Of a stretch of DNA of 64,000 bases, positions 12,100 through 23,975 are shown in pieces. Source of the stretch: Taenia hydatigena (taxonomy: Eukaryota > Platyhelminthes > Cestoda > Cyclophyllidea > Taeniidae); assembly GCA_036345935.2 (NCBI GenBank), contig JADWOT020001154.1:62001-126000 (forward strand), written 5' to 3'. The translations under genes were made by a program, and so were the position numbers. Position 1 is the stretch's first letter, and the number at the start of each line of letters is the position of its first letter. The notes under the pieces are model-generated. The model did not search any database, was not told the origin of the DNA, and was given only the letters and a program-made list of their open reading frames with translations.

Positions 12100-13400
12100 A
12101 AGTGTGAGTTACCGGTCCGAGTGACCAATTTGGAATATCATGTGCAGCGAACCAGAAGGAAATGCACCCACAAGGGAGGAATCGTATAAATACCTGCTCA
12201 ATCCGACACCACCTTTACTACCTAGTGAAGTGAATTAGAAAAAGCACCTCCAAGGCAAATAAAGGCAATTGATGTGTGGGTGCAAAGAAGAAGCCCAAAG
12301 AACTCCCACGACACAAATGAGACAGAAAGTGATCGTCAAAATTACCATCTCTTTAAATAAAATATCCACTGAAAAGACAGACAAGTAAGGTCGATAAGAG
12401 AGTCAAAGGCTTTAAATTAAATACCGGAACCATTTCGTTGTCAGTTAATTAGATTAATAAAACACGAAATAAATTCCATTAAACATAAATCCACGATATA
12501 CTATGTGCGTTGAATAGGCGCAAAAGAGAACCAATCGACACGAAATCCACCAATGAAGGTAAAAAAGCTTGCATAAATCGGAGAACAAACATGCAGTTTA
12601 GCCAGCACGTTCAAGATTAACAATGTGCAAGACAGCCACACGCCCACCCATCCACAAAGCCAGCCATAGGTGTTCAGTTTGCCTCACCTGCGAATACAAA
12701 TAAGGCATCAACCACTCCCATTGCTACTGACACCGCCAACGCTACGCCAAGTCAATATGAGTGGCTTCGTTCCTGACCAGAGAGATGGTCGATGAAATGT
12801 AGTGGGAAGAACACAGCCCTGAGCCTCGCCTTCTGCCAGGCTGGCCAGCGGAAGGTGTCCCACTTGCCTCACCCGAGAGCATCAGATGAGACTAGTAGGG
12901 AGATGATGGGGATTTACAAAGAGGGCGTTGGCAGGGGATGAGGTGGAAGGAGGAGGCAGGAAGAACTGATGCTAGGTTCTAAGGAAATGAAGATGGGAGA
13001 AGCGTAAAGTGGGCTACAAGGACGAGACTTTCACGTGACAATAAAGAGGAAAAATAAAGATAAGGAAGTGCTATGCAAGGAGTGCTCACTCCCCTTTCCC
13101 AGTTGAGTTGAATGCATAGTGCGACATAATGCAAAACGCAATACTTGAGAGCATATTAAGCAAAGTAGAAAAAAAGGAGACACTTACAGAAGTTGCGCTG
13201 TAGTGGACATGAGAAAGGAGGCGTAGACAGGAGAGCTTCTCTCCAACCATTTTGAAGACGTCATCAGACCCACTTCTTATGTGTGTACCTTGATTCCTAA
13301 TGTCTGTGAAAATGAAAGAGAAGGTCTCAATTCACATTGCACAGAGTTATGCCGAGCTGATTAGGCGGGCCAAATTACAGTTAAAGGTAGCGTATAAGGC
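12100..13400 (+). other. Purine-rich strand-asymmetric block
   Basis: The plus strand is strongly A+G-rich, up to about 80% around 12900-12960, in contrast to the C+T-rich block at 9.9-11.2 kb. A direct comparison of the two by eye did not show reverse-complement homology, so they are not simply inverted copies. No gene recognised. Confidence 0.45.
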
Positions 13401-13557
13401 GCCTTGACCAAGCATGTCATAATTTAGCATAGTCTACCAATCTTATCTATTCTGACCCAATCCATCCTAGTCAGATCTAGTCAAGCCGAGACTTGAGTAC
13501 CGTGCTACAGAGCTTTCGCAGTGGGACATGAACATTGGGTAATTTATTTTGCTTTAG

Positions 13558-13698
13558 CCGGTTCTCAGATGCAGCTGCTTATTTGGGGACCTAGAGCACA
13601 TTCGAGACATGATTAGCAAGTTCGGCACAGCAAGCGTAGGGCAGGATCGAATGGCGATTAAAAGAGGCAGCGATTTTACCTTTGAAAATCGCTGTTAA
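13558..13698 (+). other. Exon-like small open frame after a good splice acceptor
   Basis: A 46-codon plus-strand frame follows a typical acceptor (T-rich tract ending GCTTTAG at 13557). It reads LEHIRDMISKFGTASVGQD in its middle and ends at TAA 13696. It has no ATG near its start, so it would be an internal or terminal exon. I recognise no family and find no partner exon nearby. Confidence 0.2.
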
Positions 13699-13922
13699 GT
13701 TAATGGAGAATCTTTTGCTGCGCCCTAGTTCTATGCTTAAAATTGCTATTTTTGCTATATTTGTCCATGCGTCTCTTCAATAAGAGCAAGGTAACATGAA
13801 AGTTTGGCTGAAAGGGGCAAGAAACTGAATGAAGGTAAGAAGTCGTGGATATGGGGCTGTGGTTCAGCGTTCTTTATTTCTTTCCTATCTTCTTCTAGCC
13901 TCTCCTAGACTCACTCGTCCAC

Positions 13923-14312
13923 TCACTTAGTCATAAGGCTTAATAAAATGAAATAATTGGTTTGATGAAAAGTTTGGCTATTTCTTAAATGGCATACTGG
14001 AAGAAACCAATCATAGCTTATCCCATCTATGTATTTTACGCTGGATGCCAGGTGTGATAAAATTGAAATGACGCACAAGAATGAAGTAACACACTGATAG
14101 ATCGAGAATATGAAGGAAGAAAAATCAAAAGCATGCATCACTCTAAACCACCAGTCAAACTCAATATCATTCAGTAACGCAACTCTTTCGTAATTCGGTC
14201 TTTTTTGTCCTGCCTCGAAGGCTTTTGTATACAGCCGTATAGCTGCTAAATAACTAAAATCAACTTGTACTTTATACGTGATTAGAGGTGTGAGCATTGT
14301 AGTAACTGGCAT
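13923..14312 (-). CDS. 129-codon open frame with a helicase-associated (HA)-like motif
   Basis: This is one of the longest open frames in the window. Residues about 28-52 read RLYTKAFEAGQKR, two residues, then ERVALLNDIEFDW. This matches the end of the HA domain: a QRxxYKxF segment, a GK pair, then ERIALLNxIGFxW. The conserved Trp is present, but the usual glycine before Phe-x-Trp is replaced by Glu. Sequence just upstream (TPLITYKVQV) may be the LGxWVxxQ strand with a small insertion. The remainder, from about residue 60, is hydrophobic and matches nothing I know. HA domains are common in diatoms and other algae and in some bacteria. The frame is either a decayed HA-protein fragment or a chance match; no introns or partner domains were found. 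Confidence 0.35.
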   Translation of the reverse strand: MPVTTMLTPLITYKVQVDFSYLAAIRLYTKAFEAGQKRPNYERVALLNDIEFDWWFRVMHAFDFSSFIFSIYQCVTSFLCVISILSHLASSVKYIDGISYDWFLPVCHLRNSQTFHQTNYFILLSLMTK

Positions 14313-14369
14313 AAAGCTATTTTACTGCGCATCAAAAATTAAACCTTAGGATTTAAGGGCGAAGCCGAA

Positions 14370-14800
14370 CTATCTAGTAAACGGCTTTCGTTAATCTATG
14401 CATATCAAGCATAGTAAGGAACCATAAAATGCAATTTCTTCTTACCTAGATTTTGTGCAAGGTAATGCCCAAGGCAGAACCCTGGGCCCCGATCGTTCGT
14501 TAAAGGGCTCATGCATAACAAATTATGCTCCCGTCGGACGCGAAATAATTTCCGATTTCGTAGAATCTACATCCCGCACAGTCATTACCACTAAGCAATC
14601 CCCGTTAATTTGGATGAGTCTCCAAAAAGCATATCTCTCCTCTGCTGAATTCATGGAATTTCGGTGTGGCAATGGATCCAATTTACAAACGCGAATGTGT
14701 CGGCCTCAGGAGAGCGACCACGCTGCTCTACGACCTGGTTCATAGCGTCCTCTCGCCTCTGACCTACAAAGCACATCTAAGGAACATAAGCATCGTAGCA
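14370..14800 (+). repeat. Dispersed repeat, copy 1 (pairs with 19600-19880; 3' end also at 29777-29891)
   Basis: The block around ATAAAATGCAATTTCTTCTT (14426-14445) recurs at 19656. Similarity continues downstream through the GAAGTCATTGCCAC / CAGTCATTACCAC segment. The final part, from GGCC near 14700 to about 14798, aligns with the 3' portion of the 231-bp insertion at 29667-29897, sharing CGCCTCTG, CCTACAAAGC and ATAAGCAT. The B-box-like string GGTTCATAGCGTCC occurs here, so a tRNA-derived SINE is possible. Open frame 14455-14745 falls wholly inside the repeat and is not a separate gene. Confidence 0.5.
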
Positions 14801-17800
14801 GTCCTTTGCAAAGATCGTTACAAATGACGATGAAAAAGCAATCCTCGCTGTCCTTCACGCCATAGCTCCATTTAATAAAACCGTCAGTGTTGCGGCTTGT
14901 TATTTAATTGACAGGACATAATTTCCGGCTTGTCACCTCCTCCTCTTTCCTATAATTCGGGATAGGTCTAGACATCGTTGATTGGAGAACACCTCTCCAC
15001 TTACCTCGGCGATATGTGAAAGCCCCCAGTGTGCTCAGTCCGCATCCCGGTCCCGTGATGTCGCGGTAGCCCTTGTGCATACTCTGTCCCTAATGCTCGA
15101 GATTATGGTCTTCATGTCACCGCGCTGGGAAGATTTGAAGAATTCAGGGGTTTATCAGGCTTGCCCTTACTATTTGGCTCCGTCTTCCTCAATTTGCCGT
15201 AATTAACTAAGAAGTGACCTCTGATGGTGTTTAACATTTTACCTCTATCCTTTATAGGTTGTTATTTCTCTGCCGAAACGTTGAGAGCATTTATTTAATT
15301 ACAACTTGGTTTTTAGCTATTTGGGTAGGGCATGGAAGCAGAAGCGACGAGAAGTAACAAAAGTAGAGTCATTTGTCCAAGAACCTGCTTGCCACTTCGC
15401 CAGTTCCTTCAACCACTAATCCACCACCTACCTGTCTATTCAATTTTGTGAAAGTGTGGTAGCCACTTTGATCAGCATAGAGTGGATATACAGGGCGGGC
15501 CAAGTTTAAAGCATCCATGATGTTTACAGGAGGCACTCAAAGCTCATAACGTCAACCGACCAAAATTAGTGCCGTGAAATTAAACAAATGCACTCCAAGC
15601 CTATATACCGACATGCTTTTTGGAGGAGGGACATACACTACCCACCGGTTGACACGTCACCTAATCTTGGGATGAAGTTGATTATCAATTCTGAGAAATA
15701 TTTTTTGGCCAATTAGAGTTCACAGCGGAGCTCCGAATGCACCGCAAATGTATTAACATCTTTTGCAACACCTTAGCTGGCTCAAGGGCAAATTAAAGAT
15801 AGGAAGTACAGTGAGCGGAGAGTGGTAGAAAGCAAAAGAGGTTTGAGAATCTGCCTCTGATTGAATTACATAATCGCTTTCTCTCATAAACAAAAGCAGA
15901 TTTATTCGACCCGGCGTCTTTGCATTCACTTATTTGTCCGCCGTAGCCTGGATCGTCCTGGGATCTTATCGATTGACAGCCTATCCAGATAACAAGCATA
16001 GGCCTCCGCACATTAGGTTGACTGGCTGAGTTAATGGACTCATGCAGTTAAGTCAACAACGAGGCGTTTGATACAAAAGGAGTATAAGTAGCCTTACGTA
16101 GGCGATCCACTCACCCGACTCCATCGATGGCTTTAAATTCACCACTCCTTTTCGACGTTACAGATCGCACGCCTCTAGGAAAAGGGATCATTGAGCCGTT
16201 GCGGTGGAGAAGGAGGAGGCTTGCAACTACATTAACCCATAGGCGCATTCTGTACGAAAGACTCATAAGCAAATAAGGAATAATTAACAGCAGCTTAATC
16301 CTTTCGGCTACCGCAGTTGTCCACATACTAATCGTGAACCCAACTGTAACTCTCTGCTAGTAGCCTGAGTAGACCTGCAGGCGGATTAGCCTAATTGAGA
16401 GTAAAATCACCCATTTGGAGAACAGGATTGTCGACAATGAGAGCACTCAAGGGTCAGCACAGTTCTGAGGTACTACTGCTACTACCGAAGTGGTGTTTTC
16501 AAGTTCTGGCAACTGAGTACAACATTCCTTGGCAGAGATTACGGCATTACACTAAGACAACATCATAAAAATGCATACGTTTCAAAATGAATGTAAAAAC
16601 TTTAATCAAACGCAGCAGTTTGGGCCCAACAAATACGTAGTAAATAAAAAAATACCTATGTACTAAAAGGGACTTCACTCTAGCTGTGCCACTCTTTTCT
16701 AATTAGAATCCAGTGCTTCTGTTGCATTTCAAAACCGATTTGGGAACCTAGTAACATCAAATGACCAAGCTTTTAATATAGGCCAACGGAACAACGTCCA
16801 GTCACAAAGTTGTGTAGCCAAAAACACGCGTATTGGGGAACTGGACTTCACAATTCCACTTGGATTAAAAGTTTGTACAATCTATTTAGGCGTGCTCGAT
16901 AAGCCTTCTGTGGCAGAGGTTGCATTCAAAAGTAATTTAGGTAATCGAGTATATTTCTATAAACGAGAATGCGATGGCATAGTCTGCATAATCACACTAG
17001 ATTAGGTTGGTTGATCAAATAGACGAACTTCTGCTTAAATACAAGGAAAAGTCAAGTGGTCCTCATCAGATTTATTGTTTCAAGTGCAAACAACGACCTT
17101 GCTAAACATGATTTTATGATGAGGAGTACGTGCCATAATATATGCTGCGTAGCAGCAAAAGTATTTCCGATGCATTCGATGGAGGCCACGACTCTATTGG
17201 AAGGCTTCACACCCTCATAGTCCGACACTTCAGCAATCGCTTTTTTTATTAAAAAGAAAACGTTGTACAACGGCTGGCCAGCATGAAAGCGACACACGCA
17301 ACAATTCTAGCCAAATGCATTTAAGCCCTGAGTCAGTTCAAAGTCTCGTTGATGGATGACTGCAAGATGTTTAGGCTTGTTGAGCTATTTTGTTTCATGA
17401 GGATGAGAACACTTCGATAAAAGCCATTTTAGAGACAGTGCTGCTCTCTCATCTGCCTATTCAAGCAAAGGCGTCTTACACATAAAGAACTAAGTTGGCA
17501 AAATCTGCCAAAATCTAAGGCAAGTATTCAAAACAGCAAAAAAATTCAAAATATGCATTGCAGCTATTGCTTGAACAACGAGGGCATGAAGCGTGACAAC
17601 AAAATGCATGTGTTCTCCCAAACATTTGATAAAAACTATTACAGAACTTAATAAGCTCTAGTTTTATCTTTTTTATGCCCCTATAATCCCCTCACATAAT
17701 ATCTGTCAGAAGTTATCCGGGATGCAGCAATATCTTATGTCCCATTTCTAATAAAGACAGATGATTGATCCTAAAGACGCATGCGTAGCATCTGTTCTTT

Positions 17801-18089
17801 CTTTACCATTTGAAGCTCCTTAATCGTCAACCAGTGCTCCCATTCTGCTGTGAATTTTCTTCCCAAGCATTCGCACATACCATCATGCAGCTAACTGCCA
17901 TCTTGGGCATTAGTCTAATCTAATTTTTAGGTCTTTTGTAATAAAACTGTTGCAAACAATTTTGGTTCTGAAAGGAAAAAAACATCTATCGACTACCTAT
18001 CTATCATGCCAATGCATTCGCTTCAAATGCACAATAATCCCGACTTGTTAAATTTAACGCGTAAGATTGCTGTTAGGCACAACAGAATT
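14801..18089. other. Spacer without recognised genes
   Basis: Low ORF content. Frames at 14982-15206, 15793-16011, 16111-16326 and 17052-17297 resemble no family. No tandem repeats noted. The stretch 16540-17050 is AT-rich and featureless. Confidence 0.35.
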
Positions 18090-19300
18090 AAGAAGATTCT
18101 GAGCAAATATTATCACTACTTGCAGATCGAATAGAAAATGATAGATTGCTGCTTTGTTTTCCGCCATTTCCGCTTCTAGTCGACATTGCCCTCAATACAC
18201 TGCGGTAAAAGGTATAACAGCCCTACACGGACATGAAAAATAAACAAAAACGCAAAACTTTAACGAATTTTGGCGCAGAATAAAATTATGTTACTGGAGG
18301 TCTGTATTTTCAACACCGCAAAAAGCCAACAGCCGAAGCCTCTATTAGGTTAAACATAGGTAAAAACGGTAAAATATGTGGTTTGACACTTTTGGTGCTT
18401 TCATTTTCCTCCTCTAAACCAATTCGCTTACATTTGAAGAGCATAAATAGTCATTATTATACATGCGTAATGGCACGCAGATGCACCGATCTAAACTTCG
18501 AGAAATCGATGCGACCTAGACTGGCATTATTAATATGCGTACTGCCACAACTTGTTGCAAAAGTAAACAAGCCTCTGGGGCCCAAAACTGACCAACGCAT
18601 CACTAAAAGAGACATAAAGTACCGCAGCAAAATGAACATGCTCCTCGCATTCCAATTCGCAATTGGATCAGCTCACATTAGAGGAACCTATATAGCAGCA
18701 ATAACATGAGTACTATCATGAGCTGTTGCAAGGGTGAACAAGATTCTGAGGCCCAAACATTTCTTCATACCAACTAGAACTACATTAATAACGTTTGGCA
18801 CGATAACTGCTACATCTAGGCAAAAACGAAAACTACTTCTTTTTAATTAAGGTCTTATCTGTTCAAAGTATGCAGCAAAATACATGTTGTCTCACAACAG
18901 TCTATGTAAACCGACGAAAACTAAACTGGCCTATTACAAATTCCTGCTATTTGCAGACCGAAAAGAAAATAATAAATTGCTACTTGTGCTCTGTCTTCTT
19001 CGCTTTTTCCTACCGAAATTATTCGTAATAACTTGCGGACAAACCTAATTATTAAGCGATTTACAATACAAGTTTCCCACGCGGGCGCGGAAGTAAACAT
19101 ACCATTAATGCCTAAATAGTACGACTTTTAGATCAGAATTAGATTTCATTACAAGGGACCTGCCTCTTTAACCCCGTACAAGCCACCGGCCAAAGCCTTA
19201 TTTAAAATGCCTAGAGATGGAAGCGGTGAAATATGTAGTGCAGCACTTTTGTTGCTTTTCCTCTTTGGAGAAATTTGGTTGCGCGTACGTAGAATAATCA
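18090..19300 (+). repeat. Diverged tandem duplication, unit about 840 bp
   Basis: Two same-strand copies can be aligned. The segment at about 18125 (AGATCGAATAGAAAATGATA) matches 18955 (AGACCGAAAAGAAAATAATA). The segment at about 18333-18430 (CCGAAGCCT... AAATATGTGGTTTGACACTT) matches 19190-19285 (CCAAAGCCT... AAATATGTAGTGCAGCACTT). Offsets of 830-857 bp show small indels. Inside, 18540-18590 is also echoed at 18712-18760 (GAGCTGTTGCAAGGGTGAAC). The open frame at 18383-18709 falls inside the repeat and is unlikely to be a real gene. Confidence 0.65.
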
Positions 19301-19599
19301 GCCCCTGCTTTAAGCATGCACTGCCTTATGAATGCACGGCCTAAACAACGAGACAAGACCCATTGCTAATTGGATCCTAATAATGAAGGCAGAAGGGAAA
19401 AGCGGCTGATTTATAATTAAAACCCCTATCTTCTGACACGAAGACTTCTGACCACGTTTTGGCAGTAGGTAAGCACTTTGGCTTAAATAATATATTCTGC
19501 ATATTATGCACACGTGAGTATTATTGCGATTCTAATAAAGCATTCTTATCCGTGTGTAAATCCCAAAAATATTAAGAATGAACAGTAAATTTGATTTGT

Positions 19600-19880
19600 C
19601 TAGTGAAAGGGTATCATTATTTGCTTTACGCATAAGTGGCATAATAAGAAATCATAAAATGCAATTTATTCTTACCTGAGTTATCAGCGAAGTAATGGCC
19701 CATGCTAATAAAAATATATTCCAGTAAATCCACGCGCATTCTTGCGGAATTCAGGACCTGCGAAGTCATTGCCACGAAACAGTGACCAGTAGTTATGATG
19801 AATTGCCCTTCTTTGGAGAATAGAGTCCCTTCTGCCGAAATTTTGCCGCTTTCGATGCAGCGACTAGTTCAACACCTTAT
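19600..19880 (+). repeat. Dispersed repeat, copy 2 (pairs with 14370-14680)
   Basis: This copy shares the CATAAAATGCAATTTATTCT block with 14425. It also shares the flanking TCTAGTGAAAGGG / TCTAGTAAACGGC segment upstream and the GTCATTGCCACGAAACAGT / GTCATTACCACTAAGCAAT segment downstream. It lacks the 3' end seen in the 14.4-kb copy. Divergence is high, so it is an old copy. Confidence 0.55.
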
Positions 19881-20352
19881 CGGAAGAAGAATCAATGTCA
19901 CCGCCAGTGACCTTAAAAATAATTGGCAGGGTGGCCAATTCAAAGACTTGGTCCGGAAACAAACAAGCACAAAATATGGTACATTCATTAAATCGTGCCC
20001 TTTAATTTCTGATTTTATTTAAATGATGGATGTGGTGGTTGGTTTAATACATATTTCACATGTTCAAGCAATTTAATTTTTGCTGCGAATCTCCAGTTGC
20101 ATAAATGCGCAGTTATGTCTTTAGAAGGAATACGGCAACAGTGTAAATTATCCGCTTCTCCTAAATTTAAATCACACTTCGCATCTTGCAGTGATCCCCT
20201 TATTTTACTACATGATATTGTAGGCGATCTTTTGCCTAAACCTTTACCAACATTACTAAGTGACAAAAATAACTCAATATTTGATACATCCTCCTATACT
20301 TTTGTGGGCATAGCCACATTGTAGTACTTGGTTTGTCTGGACCGCTGGCCTT

Positions 20353-20504
20353 GGTCAGGGTCACGGAGGTGGCCATATTGCTGGTCTTATAGCCAAGTTA
20401 GAGGCTCATTTCTTTCTGTCTCTTGAATATATATATATATGCATTATGTCTGCGTTCGTCCTTCTTTTGCCTTCAAGGGAGCCTCGAGACGCTGCAATGG
20501 CTTT
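20353..20504 (+). repeat. Dispersed repeat family R, copy 1
   Basis: It starts GGTCAGGGTCACGGAGGTGG and ends near GAGCCTCGAGACGCTGCAA. It aligns with 23575-23736 along its whole length, and with 23813-23975 and 31940-32012 over the 3' half. It holds a short (AT)n tract at 20430-20442. No terminal inverted repeats were found by eye. Confidence 0.7.
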
Positions 20505-23500
20505 AATCGATAGTCAAGTCCTTAAGCTTTATGCTGTCGCCTAAGTATTAAATGCATGCGTCGTTTTGGACTATTAAGCTGCATTGACATTGGTGAAATC
20601 GCGGACCGTCAACTCAATTATTTGTATTCGTCTCCTGCGACTCTCATAAACTTTGCTATCCTATAAATTAAATTATCAAAGCACTCATGATAAACGCATT
20701 ATCTGTTTAACTCGATGTTGTTTTGCTAGTCTACCCAAGAACCTTTATCTTCGTGCATTCCCGATTCTCAAAGATAGCACTTATTACATCACAAAATGCT
20801 GATCCAGAAAAAGATACAAGTGCAAGAGCCGAGAGTGCCAATGAAAGCAATGCGCATAGGTCCTTGTTTCAGCAGACGACTCTCTAATTCCTACAATTAA
20901 TCACCGGGTCTGATTGTTACCCTTATTGCTGTATGTCCTGCTCAAATTTATCGAATTTGATTTTCAAGTAGGAGTCAATGTATAAACGTTGCATTTCAAA
21001 ATGCCCTAAATTCTTTTTAAGGTCGTTAAAATAGGCACATTAACATCTGTTGGCTATATATTTTTCTCCATCAACTTATGGTCTGCTATGGATGGGTTTG
21101 AACATCCCATAGATACTGTTACCACTTCACCAAATGCCTACATGTGTACGTCCTCGTTTCAAATTAACTGCTCTCACTTCAGAATAAGTGCTAAATCCCC
21201 AAGCAGCGTGCAATCGGAGTCTTTTTCGTAACCTGACAATATAGCAAAATGTTAGACAGTTGTCATTATCTGCTCCCATAAAACTGCCTTCCTTGTCTTC
21301 ACTAGCATCTCAACAATTTCATCTTAACAGTTAAATTTCTTCAGAAACCACCAAGTGTTGATAGTAAAACAGAACTTTAATGGGAATGGATTGTACCGCC
21401 ATGGTTTTGAATGATAGGCGAGGGTTTTCTCTGGCAGCAGGGAGTAGAACAAAAATTTTGTCTGCGTTTACCCTCTTCAATCCATGACATATTCGGAGTC
21501 ATTTAATGTGATAGTTTACTCGAGCAGAATCCAAAACGGCATGTACTGTCCTCTTGTGTCGCTCCGCTAGCCGTAAAAATATTTTACGATCAAATAGCTT
21601 TTGCTAAAGTCTTCTTATTACTAGGCAATTTTACTAGCACTTAAAAGACCACCATGCTCTACCACCCACTCCTATTACTCTGAGTTGAAGGTCGAGGCAG
21701 AAAGGCAATGGAAATGACGATTGCATGTGATGGTTGATAAGTCACAGCTGAATGTCTTGGTGGATGTGTGGTTAAGATTTCCATAGGCTGCATTCTCAGC
21801 GTGCGACCCTTTGCTGACTCATCGATGCTGGTCGATCGATGGACCGATAAGTGTATACACTCTGTCCTCGTTGCACCTAAGTTACCCCGCCACGCAGGCG
21901 ATCGATCGACAAAACCCATTAACCAGAGCAAAATCCCATGCATGGATGGCGAGTGGGATAAATGAAGTCATAAATGATGAAATAGCATTTTCTATTTAAA
22001 TGTGAGTGCGTCAATCTGATTCTTAGTTGTTTTAAACTTCCTTTTTACCTTGCTCTGCATTTCCTTTCTATTCTGTAACATTTTTCGCATTTTCTTGCCT
22101 GTCAGAATTCGGAAATGATGAGAACGCAAATAGGCAAGACACAGTGTCGGCACTGCTACCTCTTGAAGTCCTCTGCGCCTTCAAGATGCCGATAAGATCA
22201 CCAGTAGTGCAGTCGTCGCGTATTGGTTATTCGAAATTCTCAAGTCATGTTCTTCGACAACTTTAAAGCCTGCTCTAAGATACATTTTTGAGCCATCGTT
22301 GGGCTGCACACACATGAGATTGGATCTTAAGGACATCTTGAGCATAGTTTATTTATGTAAACTTTTCGAACATTGTAAACTCTTTTAGCGGGTGGAATTC
22401 TAGCTTTTCAATCGTGATTCGAAATCGTCATCAAGGGACTCCATAAGATGACTGTATTGCTGGTTCTTTTGCGATTTTCGAGGTATTAGACATGGCGAGG
22501 CTGGTACATATAATGATGTAATGGTCATGCCCAGTTAAGCGGGAAGAGTGGGTGAGAATGCTGCCAATGAGGAGCTGAGAGTTGTCTGAAATGGGAGAGA
22601 AGCTTAAAAATTTGGATGTTGATACTCTGCTTATCATATATGCAAATAGCTGAACATACATTTTAAAGCCCAAAATTAAACATTCAAGACCTTTGATGGC
22701 CATCTCACTCCATCATACCAGGCCATTTTTAAGTGACACAGGAATGTAATTAGCCAAGTGGTGATAGGTGCAGTATCTCAGTGTAGACATCTTAAGGAAA
22801 CTTAAAATTGTTTCACAGGCATTAAGAAGGCAGGAAAAGGAGGATATGAAGAATAACAACCAAAACAATCGAAAGAAGAAGAGAAGTAGAGAAGAGGAAC
22901 GGGAGGCGTAAGAATGAGAACAAGAGTGAGGACCAGGAGGAGTTGGGGTATTTAAGTATAGAGGTGTCATTGGAGAAATGAGGAAACGGTGTCTAGCAAA
23001 GACAGGAACTGAAGCAGGTGGACTGGCCTCGCGAAAGGCAGATTTGGCATTGTTGTAGGAGGAATGATTATAGCCTTGTGTGAGCAGCCTTTTATTTCCA
23101 CCGATTGCATCCATTTTCCTTTATCATTGCACCTTCTCTTCCCTCCTCCTCTTCTCATCACTTTTTATTTTCTTTCTATCATTGCTTGAATGAATTTGGA
23201 AATCCATTTGATCTCCCCTTTTTAGTGAAGCCAACACAACCACCGCAGTTGTAAAGCAGAGGCAGTCAAGCAAAGCTTTGTCAACTGGTCGAAATGCATG
23301 TCATGCGCATACTGAAGGCGTGAATACCCTTTATAAAGGAATGCATGCGCTTGAAACCTAGTTGTTCACAAAGAGCAAAAGAATTGGTCCCAGCAAGACT
23401 ACGTAGTAGCTTAAAATATAAATGTTCTAAAAGTATGCACCCCAAATTACTCAGTCTTAACAACTCGCGTAAGGTAAAACATTGGCACAAAGGAGTGCCT

Positions 23501-23574
23501 ACAGTGCATTGCAACATTGTCAAAAACTGAAATTGCGGGCCATGTCTGTAATACTTTGCTTGAACTACCGGTTT
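20505..23574. other. Spacer; contains a purine-rich tract
   Basis: No gene recognised. The plus strand at about 22840-22960 is purine-rich (AGAAGAAGAGAAG-type) and produces Leu/Ser-rich open frames on the minus strand (22713-23114). A GATCGATCGAT string occurs near 21834 and again near 21900. Confidence 0.35.
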
Positions 23575-23736
23575 CTGTCAGGGTCACAGAGGTGGCCATA
23601 TTGCTTTGGCTGCGTGGGCTGGCCTCCAGGACATGCCAGTGGCTTATTTCCTTCTGCCCGTTGAATATGTATTCTACTCTAGCATTCTGTCTCCTTTCGC
23701 CTTTGAGGGAGCCTCGGGACGCTACAATGTCTTTGG
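23575..23736 (+). repeat. Dispersed repeat family R, copy 2
   Basis: It begins TGTCAGGGTCACAGAGGTGG and ends GAGCCTCGGGACGCTACAA, about 80% alike to copy 1 by eye in its conserved ends. It lies about 240 bp before copy 3, so two copies sit in tandem. The 157-codon open frame at 23517-23990 crosses both copies and reads through repeat sequence, so it is not called as a gene. Confidence 0.7.
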
Positions 23737-23812
23737 TAAAGGCATGGATATTAATAGCTAGATTTGAAGAAGCGAATGCAATGCTTGGGTTGTGCAACTG
23801 CTGGATCTGGTT

Positions 23813-23975
23813 AAAGTCACTTGAGTGGTCCTATAGCCGTTGTCAGGTGAGGAGGTCTCTAGGTCATGCTGGCAGTTTAGATTCCTTCCCGTTCAGCAAA
23901 CATATATTTTCTGCCCTAGAATTATTCATTCTTTTGCTTTCAAGGAAGCCTCAGGACGCTACATTGGTGGTGTTA
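23813..23975 (+). repeat. Dispersed repeat family R, copy 3
   Basis: It contains the family core: a TTTTGCTTTCAAGGAAGCC-type block followed by TCAGGACGCTACA. Its 5' half (GTCACTTGAGTGGTCCTATA) is more diverged from copies 1 and 2. Confidence 0.6.

Noticed and set aside
20428..20442. AT dinucleotide tract as a possible regulatory element
   Set aside because: A plain microsatellite inside a family R repeat.
22713..23161. Overlapping minus-strand frames of 133 and 64 codons
   Set aside because: They come from a purine-rich tract on the plus strand; low complexity, no motif.
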